Positions 17,298 to 22,746 of a stretch of DNA of 22,746 bases are shown here, in pieces; positions within the stretch are counted from its first letter, which is position 1, and the number at the start of each line of letters is the position of its first letter. A program made the translations under genes and the position numbers. The notes beneath the pieces were generated by a model, which did no database searches, had not been told where the DNA came from, and saw only the letters and a list, made by a program, of their open reading frames with translations. Origin of the DNA: Actinomycetota bacterium (lineage in GTDB: Bacteria > Acidobacteriota > Blastocatellia > Chloracidobacteriales > Chloracidobacteriaceae). Where the stretch lies: the NCBI GenBank assembly GCA_013298335.1, contig JAAFHI010000001.1, forward strand, positions 1 to 22,746. The letters are read 5' to 3'.

Positions 17298-17360
17298 CGA
17301 AATGGATTTGAAGACGATAGCCCATAGCCGGAGCGCTTTGGCGAGGCTATGGGGAACGAA
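17298..17360. repeat. 63-bp hairpin element, copy 2
   Basis: This is the second copy, offset 85 bp from the first, with a 22-bp spacer between them. The same 9-bp arms lie at 17321-17329 and 17345-17353. It sits 36 bp beyond the regulator's stop codon (17396), so it may protect or shape that transcript's 3' end. Confidence 0.9.
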
Positions 17361-17395
17361 ACGCCGCCGTGCGGGCCGCGCCGGGAGAGCCATGG

Positions 17396-19615
17396 CTAGC
17401 GGAAATTGTCCATCAGCATGATGGCGCTCCGGGATTGGTCGTCCTGAATGAACAGGACCGTTTTTTCGTCGGGTGAAACGGCGAGACCCGCCGGATTCGG
17501 AAACGGCGAGAGGGCGGGGAGTTTCCGCGCGGTCGTGACGGCGCGCGACGCGAAATCGAAGAACTTCAACTCCGACTGGCCCCCTTCAGGCGAGGTGGTG
17601 AACCAGATGCCCCGACCCGTCGCCATCCAGTAGCGGTGTCCGGGCACTTCGGCGAGTTCCGGCACGACCGTTTCCGGCCCGCCGTCGAGCGGCACGGTCC
17701 AGATGCCCCCGGCGCGCCGCCGTTTGGTGAAAAAAACCTGCGTCGCGGTCGCCCAGCTTTCCCAGCCCCCGTCGCGGGTGATCTGGAGCGGCGCGCCGCC
17801 GTCCACCGGAACTTTCCACAATTGCCGGGTGCCTGACCGTCGGGAGCAGAAATAGATCCATTTGCCGTCGGCAGACCACGCCGGCAGGCTGTTGATCGAA
17901 ATCCCGTCGGTCATTTTTTTCGGTTCGCCGCCATCGGCGGAGATGATGAAGACATCGGTGAAATCGCCGTAGTTCGAGTCGAACGCAATCCATTTTCCGT
18001 CCGGCGACCAGCGGGGGCTGCCGGTGACGAAGTGACCGACGAAGGCGGTGAGCGGCTTTTGATCGCTTCCGTCGGCGGTGCAGGTCCAGATCTGGCTGCT
18101 CCCCGAACGGTTTGAGGAAAAGGCGACGCGGCGACCGTCCGGGGAGAACTGCGGGCTGTCGTCGCTCTGGGTGGTCCCGACGAACAGTTCCGGGCGGTCC
18201 GAACCGGCGGCCAGTTTCCAGATGTTGAGATCGGAATCCACCATCTGGTAGGCGAGCCGGTCTCCTTTTGGGGCGACGGCCAGTGCCACCGGGGCGCCGG
18301 TCGCGCCGCCGATCAGGGTGGAGGGACCTCCGGTGGCCGGTACGCGCCACAGGCTGAACACCCCCGACTGATCCGACGAATAGATGAGTTCCTTTCCGTT
18401 CGGCAGCCACGCCAGCCGTTCGACCCGCGCGTTTTCGGTCGTCACCCGGCGCATCGGCCCGCCGTTGACGGGAACCGTGAAGATGTCGCCGGGGTTCATC
18501 GCGCCGCGGCAGAACGCCACGGTTTTGCCGTCGGGCGAAAATTTCGGGTGAAGGTCGATGCCCACAATCGTCGAATCGGTTTGCAGTTCGCGGCGAACGC
18601 CGGTTTCGGCCTCGATGAGATGCAGCCGCAGGGGATGGTCCGGATCGAGCTTATTATTCAAAACAAAGAGCTTGCCGTCCGGCGACCAGTCAAATCCAGC
18701 CTCTCCGGCGGTGGCGACGAGTTTCTCCGCGCCGTCGTCGAGTGACCGGATGATGATGTCGTACAGCGCCTGGCCGTCGGACCCGGTGCGCTGCCGCTGG
18801 AAGGCGATCCGTTTCGCGTCGGGCGACCAGGCCGGGTTGATTTCGTTGGCGGGTGTCTGGGTTACCCGGCGCGGCGAAAGTTCGCCGGGAGCGGTAATGA
18901 AAATGTCGAGGTTGTCCTGATTGGGCGGTTTCGCGGCGTAGGCGAGCCGCCCGCCGTCGGGACTGAACGCCGGGTCGCGTTCCTGATCGCGCAACCCCGT
19001 CAGCGGGCGGACCTTCGGCGGCGGGCCTTCCGGCAAACGGTCTTTTTTCATCCACCATCCGGCGCCGCCGAGCAGCGCCGCGAGCGCGACCGCTCCGCCC
19101 GTGAGCATTTTCCACCGCCGTCCCGATACCTCGGGGCGACCGGCGGGCAGGAGCCGACGGGAGGAGATTTCCTCAACCTCCGCCGTGGACGGCAGGTCGG
19201 TTTCGATCTCCTCGGTTTGAATTTCGGTGACGGTCACCCGCTGGAAGATGAGCGGAGACGACGGCGCGACCGGCGGGGCGATGACGGCGACGTTGCCGCG
19301 GAACCGGTAGCCGTGCCGGGGAACGGTCTCGATGACCGATTCCTCGGCGGAGGCCGACCCATCCAGCGTCTTCCGGAGGGTGTAAATATTATTGACAAGA
19401 TTCCCTTCCTCGACCGCCTGATTCGGCCAGACGAGTTCCATCAGCTCGTGCTTGCTCAACAGCCGCCCGTCGTTCCGGACCAGAATAACGAGCAGATCAA
19501 ACGCCTTCGGGGTCAGCGGCAGGACTTTCCCGTCCCTGGAAAGCCTCCGTTCGGCGGTTTCCAGACGAAATCCCCGGAATTCATAGATTTCGCTATCTGG
19601 TTGCAATAATTGCAT
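17396..19615 (-). CDS. winged-helix regulator with TM helix and TolB-like propeller
   Basis: The 739-residue product begins with an OmpR/PhoB-type winged-helix DNA-binding domain (about 10-108): LTPKAFDLLVILVRNDGRLLSK core helices, a VNNIYTLRKTL recognition-helix region, and the ETVPRHGYRF wing. A linker and one membrane helix (about 169-188) lead to an outer TolB/PD40 beta-propeller (about 200-739) with repeated F/W-S-P-D-G-K turns. This CadC-like layout is a membrane-bound one-component regulator: the DNA-binding part faces the cytoplasm and the propeller senses outside. The fusion is especially common in Acidobacteriota. ATG 19615 starts right before the winged-helix fold; I see no good ribosome binding site. 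It precedes the caspase/kinase block in the same direction, so control of that block is plausible but unproven. Confidence 0.93.
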   Translation of the reverse strand: MQLLQPDSEIYEFRGFRLETAERRLSRDGKVLPLTPKAFDLLVILVRNDGRLLSKHELMELVWPNQAVEEGNLVNNIYTLRKTLDGSASAEESVIETVPRHGYRFRGNVAVIAPPVAPSSPLIFQRVTVTEIQTEEIETDLPSTAEVEEISSRRLLPAGRPEVSGRRWKMLTGGAVALAALLGGAGWWMKKDRLPEGPPPKVRPLTGLRDQERDPAFSPDGGRLAYAAKPPNQDNLDIFITAPGELSPRRVTQTPANEINPAWSPDAKRIAFQRQRTGSDGQALYDIIIRSLDDGAEKLVATAGEAGFDWSPDGKLFVLNNKLDPDHPLRLHLIEAETGVRRELQTDSTIVGIDLHPKFSPDGKTVAFCRGAMNPGDIFTVPVNGGPMRRVTTENARVERLAWLPNGKELIYSSDQSGVFSLWRVPATGGPSTLIGGATGAPVALAVAPKGDRLAYQMVDSDLNIWKLAAGSDRPELFVGTTQSDDSPQFSPDGRRVAFSSNRSGSSQIWTCTADGSDQKPLTAFVGHFVTGSPRWSPDGKWIAFDSNYGDFTDVFIISADGGEPKKMTDGISINSLPAWSADGKWIYFCSRRSGTRQLWKVPVDGGAPLQITRDGGWESWATATQVFFTKRRRAGGIWTVPLDGGPETVVPELAEVPGHRYWMATGRGIWFTTSPEGGQSELKFFDFASRAVTTARKLPALSPFPNPAGLAVSPDEKTVLFIQDDQSRSAIMLMDNFR

Positions 19616-19796
19616 TTAGATACGGTGATAAAAAAATGATGAAAATTTGAGGCCGAAATGGGGACAGGAAAAGGACGGTTTCTCTAAGGTCGCGTCCAGT
19701 TTGAAAGCCGCGTTTTTCCGGTATCCGGGCTGCGTCCTGATGCGTTTCGGGAAACGTGGCTTTCTAGCAAAAAATCGCGTTCCGAGGAAAGAATCC
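19616..19796. promoter_or_regulatory. divergent intergenic region with a CGTTTC-GG-GAAACG dyad
   Basis: This 181-bp region between the regulator (minus) and the small CxxC gene (plus) is richer in A/T near the regulator start, as expected for a promoter. A dyad with 6-bp perfect arms lies at 19743-19756. Part of it, GCGTTTCGGGAA (19742-19753), recurs exactly at 17066-17077 before the first WD40-caspase gene. It is a candidate operator only; I cannot assign -35/-10 boxes with confidence. Confidence 0.35.
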
Positions 19797-19997
19797 GTGT
19801 CCCGAATCCGTCGTACCCGAACGGTCGTGACCACCCGCGAAGTCGTGGTGGTCCAGCCCGCCGACCAGTATCCGGCTGGCCGCTGTCCGTTGTGCGGGTC
19901 GGAGCTTCATGGACCGGTCGCCCCGGAAAGCCGCCAGTTGGAAACGCCCACCGGACCACCTCCGGCGGAAGCGCCAACTGAAAACGAACCATCCTGA
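19797..19997 (+). CDS. small CxxC-motif protein (66 aa)
   Basis: I chose GTG 19797 because GAGGAAAG lies 5 nt upstream and the sequence becomes coding-like from there. The frame itself stays open back to 19647, but that extension is lower in GC and looks non-coding. The product has a basic N-terminus, a Thr/Val-rich beta-like stretch (TRTVVTTREVVVVQP, residues 8-22), one CPLCGSEL zinc-ribbon-like half-motif near residues 30-37, and a Pro/Glu-rich tail. One CxxC pair alone suggests metal binding through dimerisation, or a redox or structural role. I do not recognise a named family. It lies divergent from the regulator and 111 bp before the large surface protein. Confidence 0.6.
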   Translation: MSRIRRTRTVVTTREVVVVQPADQYPAGRCPLCGSELHGPVAPESRQLETPTGPPPAEAPTENEPS

Positions 19998-20108
19998 GAA
20001 GTCTGTTTCACGGGGAAAAAAGAAGTTCCGCGTGCCGGGGAGCGGTGTGTCCGCCCGCCGGAACGCCCCCCGTCCGTCTTTTGAACCGTCCTGCCCAAGA
20101 GGAAGACC
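19998..20108. other. spacer before the surface-protein gene
   Basis: This 111-bp gap contains a GAGG ribosome binding site (20099-20102) at its end. I see no convincing hairpin terminator or promoter boxes, so the 66-aa gene and the surface-protein gene may be co-transcribed. Confidence 0.4.
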
Positions 20109-22746
20109 ATGAAAATACCATCCGCCCCTTTTCGAATCATTCTTTCAGTCGCCATTTCGATCATCTTCTTCATGACGCTCACCGGCGTTGCTCCGAAAGC
20201 CGACAGCCGGTCGGGCCGGTCGCCGGCAGCGCATCGTACGCCTCCGGCGGTCGTGGCCGAGGAGCCGACCCCGGTTTATCTCAAGCCCGAAAACGAAACG
20301 CCCGAACTGCTTGAACGGATCCGCCGCCAGCACGAGGCGGTGAACCCGGTCGCGTGGGCGATTCAGACGGCCACCGGCGTGCCGGTCGAGGAAGCCGAGA
20401 TTGCGCCGGGTGTCTTCGCACGGATGGACGGCGAAAAATACGACGACTTCACGGTGGTCTGGCGGCTCGCGCCGGGCGTGGATACCGACGCGGTGAAGCT
20501 GTACCGATCGCCGGCCGCCTCGCGGTTGCAGGTTTCCAATCCGGAAATCGTCGGGACCAACGGAAGGATGTCGAGCGGCTGGCTCGCGCCGGACGACGAC
20601 GGCGTTTCCGCGCTGCCTTCGTCGGGGCTGAAGAACAAGGCAAACGGCGAGTGGACGGAAGTCCGCGCCGTGGTCATCGTGCCCTTTACCAACTTTTCGG
20701 TGACCAACACCAATGACAGCGGAACGGGCAGTCTCCGGCAGGCGCTGACCAGCGCGAACGCCGACCCGAACGACCCCCACGTCATCAACATTACGGCGAC
20801 CGGCACGATCAACCTGTTGAGTGTCCTGCCGCAGATCAACAACATTTCGGTGTCGATCAACGGTCCGGGGGCGACCAGTCTGACCATCAACCGTTCGTCG
20901 GGCGGCAATTACTCAATTTTCGAGACGCCAAATACGCTGTTCTCGCAGTCGTACGGCTTTTCGGGAATGCGCATGCAAAACGGGGCCGGTTCTGCCGGGT
21001 GCATGTTTATCGTTGGTGGTTCATTGACTGTCAGTCAGTGCATGATCGCGAACAACGTGGCGTCGTTCGCCGGCGGCGGCTTTTTCATCGGTTCGTCGAA
21101 TCCGGTGCAGATCAGCAATGTGACCTTCACCGGAAACGCCACCGCGTCGCAGGGGGCCGCGATCAACTCCCAGGGCGCGGTGATGACCATCACCAACTCC
21201 ACGTTTTCGGGGAACCAGATCACTGGCTCCAACAGTGGCTCGGGTACCGTCTACCATTTTGTCAATGCGACGGCACTGACGATCACGAACTGTACCTTTT
21301 CCGGCAACACGAGCGCCCAGGTCTTCGGCCAGGGGGTGGGGCTGGTCGGTGAAAACAGCACCACTATCCGGAACACGATTTTTTCCGGCCAGTCACCCCA
21401 GATTTCGGGAGGCGGGGTGAGTTCCCTCGGCAACAACATCTGCACCGACGGTTCGGGTCCGCTGAACGGAACCGGCGACCTGCCGAACACCAACCCGCTG
21501 CTCGCCGCGCTCGGAAGCAACGGCGGTCAGACCCAGACATGCGCCCTGTTGCCGGGCAGCCCGGCGATCAATGCGGGAACGGCCACCGGCGCGCCGATCA
21601 CCGACCAGCGCGGGATTGCGCGCGTCGGGACGACCGACATCGGTTCGTTTGAATCGCGCGGCTTCACCATGACGCGCGGAACCGGCAACAGTCAGACGAC
21701 CGCGCCGGGAGCGGCCTTCGGACTTCCCCTGACGGTGACGGTCGCCAGCGCGAACAGCGAGCCGGTCAACGGCGGACAGGTGACCTTTACGCCTCCAGGC
21801 AGCGGCGCGAGCGCGACCGTGGCGGGCAACCCGGCGACGATTGCCTCCGGCTCGGCCACGAGTGGGACGGTGACGGCCAACACGACGGCGGGCGGACCCT
21901 ACAATGTGGCCGCTTCGGCGCGCGGCGTCACGACGGGCGTGAATTTTTCGCTGACGAACGCCTGCCCGACCATCACGGCTTTCAGCGTGACCGGCGGCGG
22001 AGGTTTCTGCTCGGGCGGAACCGGCGTCGCGGTCGGGTTGAGCGACTCGGAGGTCGGCGTCAACTACCAGCTTTTCCGGGGCGCGTCGCCGGTGGGCAGC
22101 CCGGTGGCGGGAACGGGAGTGGCGATTTCGTTCGGAAATCAGACGACGGCGGGGACCTATACCGTGGTCGGTACGTTCGGAACGACCATCTGCACGGCCA
22201 ACATGACCGGTAGCGCGACCGTGACGGTCAATCCGCTTCCGACGGCGTTCAGCGTGACCGGCGGTGGATCATTCTGCTCCGGTGGCACGGGTGTCGCAGT
22301 CGGGCTTTCGGGTTCGCAAACCGGCGTCAACTATCAACTGTTCCGTGGCGCGTCGCCGGTCGGCAGCCCGGTGGCCGGGACCGGTTCGGCGCTGTCGTTC
22401 GGAAATCAGACGACGGCGGGGACCTACACGGTCACCGCGACGAACGGCACGACCAGTTGTACTTCAAACATGACCGGGAGCGCGACCGTCAACATCAATC
22501 CGACGCCGACGGCGTTCACCGTGACGGGCGGCGGCTCGTTCTGCTCCGGCGGGGCGGGCGTTGCGGTTGGACTTTCGGGTTCACAGACCGGCGTCAACTA
22601 CCAACTTTTCATCGGCGCGTCGCCGGCAGGTAGCCCGGTGGCCGGGACCGGCTCGGCGATTTCGTTCGGAAATCAAACCACCGCAGGTACGTACACGGTT
22701 GTCGCGACGGTGACCACGGGTGGTTGTACTTCCAACATGACGGGTA
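20109..22746 (+). CDS. large surface protein: beta-helix plus 89-aa Ig-like repeats, 5' part
   Basis: The frame is open from ATG 20109 to the window edge (879 codons visible); GAGG lies 6 nt upstream. A signal peptide occupies about residues 1-27 (hydrophobic 10-25). Residues about 50-195 form an unrecognised module. From 197, SVTNTNDSGTGSLRQAL opens a CSLREA-like/'choice-of-anchor Q' right-handed beta-helix with many N-S-T-F-S-G-N turns, closing near 511 with DIGSFES. A bacterial Ig-like segment follows (about 520-622). Then come tandem repeats of exactly 89 residues starting at 623, 712 and 801; the third is cut by the edge. Each has a conserved FCSGG cysteine and, where complete, a second cysteine about 60 residues on. 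Such proteins are exported, often to the cell surface, and may bind polymers or mediate adhesion. The anchor, if any, lies outside the window. Confidence 0.9.
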   Translation, partial: MKIPSAPFRIILSVAISIIFFMTLTGVAPKADSRSGRSPAAHRTPPAVVAEEPTPVYLKPENETPELLERIRRQHEAVNPVAWAIQTATGVPVEEAEIAPGVFARMDGEKYDDFTVVWRLAPGVDTDAVKLYRSPAASRLQVSNPEIVGTNGRMSSGWLAPDDDGVSALPSSGLKNKANGEWTEVRAVVIVPFTNFSVTNTNDSGTGSLRQALTSANADPNDPHVINITATGTINLLSVLPQINNISVSINGPGATSLTINRSSGGNYSIFETPNTLFSQSYGFSGMRMQNGAGSAGCMFIVGGSLTVSQCMIANNVASFAGGGFFIGSSNPVQISNVTFTGNATASQGAAINSQGAVMTITNSTFSGNQITGSNSGSGTVYHFVNATALTITNCTFSGNTSAQVFGQGVGLVGENSTTIRNTIFSGQSPQISGGGVSSLGNNICTDGSGPLNGTGDLPNTNPLLAALGSNGGQTQTCALLPGSPAINAGTATGAPITDQRGIARVGTTDIGSFESRGFTMTRGTGNSQTTAPGAAFGLPLTVTVASANSEPVNGGQVTFTPPGSGASATVAGNPATIASGSATSGTVTANTTAGGPYNVAASARGVTTGVNFSLTNACPTITAFSVTGGGGFCSGGTGVAVGLSDSEVGVNYQLFRGASPVGSPVAGTGVAISFGNQTTAGTYTVVGTFGTTICTANMTGSATVTVNPLPTAFSVTGGGSFCSGGTGVAVGLSGSQTGVNYQLFRGASPVGSPVAGTGSALSFGNQTTAGTYTVTATNGTTSCTSNMTGSATVNINPTPTAFTVTGGGSFCSGGAGVAVGLSGSQTGVNYQLFIGASPAGSPVAGTGSAISFGNQTTAGTYTVVATVTTGGCTSNMTG
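21975..22746 (+). repeat. 267-bp in-frame tandem repeats
   Basis: Units begin at 21975, 22242 and 22509, a period of exactly 267 bp (89 codons); the third is truncated at the window edge. The copies are clearly related at DNA level with scattered, mostly synonymous-looking differences, so they are not recent perfect duplications. They encode Ig-like domains of the surface protein. Confidence 0.9.

Larger units (their letters stand above)
17050..17395. promoter_or_regulatory. repeat-rich spacer, likely operon leader
   Basis: This 346-bp non-coding stretch lies downstream of the regulator gene and upstream of the first WD40-caspase gene. It holds a 7-bp tandem array (17128-17195), two 63-bp hairpin elements (17213-17275 and 17298-17360) and a GCGTTTCGGGAA motif (17066-17077) that recurs in the regulator's own upstream region. 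If the five downstream genes form an operon, their main promoter should be here, but I cannot point to convincing -35/-10 boxes. Confidence 0.5.

Noticed and set aside
17236..17353. Hairpins as classical intrinsic terminators for the regulator gene
   Set aside because: The stems are strong, but neither strand has a T-run after them, so a repeat-element reading is better supported.
17128..17360. CRISPR-like repeats in the regulator-to-caspase spacer
   Set aside because: The 7-bp array has no spacers, and the 63-bp elements are only two copies with long repeats and a 22-bp gap. No cas genes are present.
19647..19796. 50-codon N-terminal extension of the small CxxC protein
   Set aside because: It is lower in GC, has no ribosome binding site, and overlaps the likely divergent promoter region; the GTG at 19797 has a good ribosome binding site.

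Overview
The window is GC-rich and comes from a bacterium, most likely an Acidobacteriota member (Blastocatellia or a related class). This is inferred from the mix of gene families: a winged-helix DNA-binding domain fused through a membrane helix to a TolB-type propeller, eukaryotic-like Ser/Thr kinases, exported WD40-caspase proteins, DUF4384 proteins and a 'choice-of-anchor Q' surface protein. There is no rRNA or other phylogenetic marker here, so the assignment is not firm. No tRNA, rRNA, CRISPR array, transposase or integrase was seen.

Layout. Positions 2-529 (+) hold the 3' end of an FG-GAP/VCBS-like repeat protein. A small orphan gene follows at 724-960 (+). From 1000 to 19615 all genes are on the minus strand. 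In transcription order they are: a winged-helix/TM/TolB regulator (19615-17396); a 346-bp repeat-rich spacer; two tandem, diverged WD40-caspase proteins with signal peptides (17049-13408 and 13301-9543); a secreted DUF4384 protein (9506-8544); a membrane Ser/Thr kinase whose outer domain is DUF4384-like (8489-6726); and a 1,853-residue soluble protein with a Ser/Thr kinase domain at each end around AAA ATPase, helical-repeat and GAF modules (6561-1000). Divergent from the regulator are a 66-residue CxxC protein (19797-19997) and a large surface protein (20109 to the window end) with a beta-helix region and 89-residue Ig-like repeats.

Working model (inference). The five genes from 17049 to 1000 have short gaps (106, 36, 54 and 164 bp) and read as one operon. 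Its products suggest an envelope-signalling or stress-response cassette: caspase-like proteases and a DUF4384 protein outside the cytoplasmic membrane, a transmembrane kinase with a matching DUF4384 sensor, and a large cytoplasmic kinase/ATPase as integrator. The regulator just upstream could control it. I am not aware of a described system with this exact gene set.

The spacers are unusual. Three of them carry three different short-period tandem repeats (9-bp, 8-bp and 7-bp units), and the largest also holds two 63-bp near-identical hairpin elements 85 bp apart.
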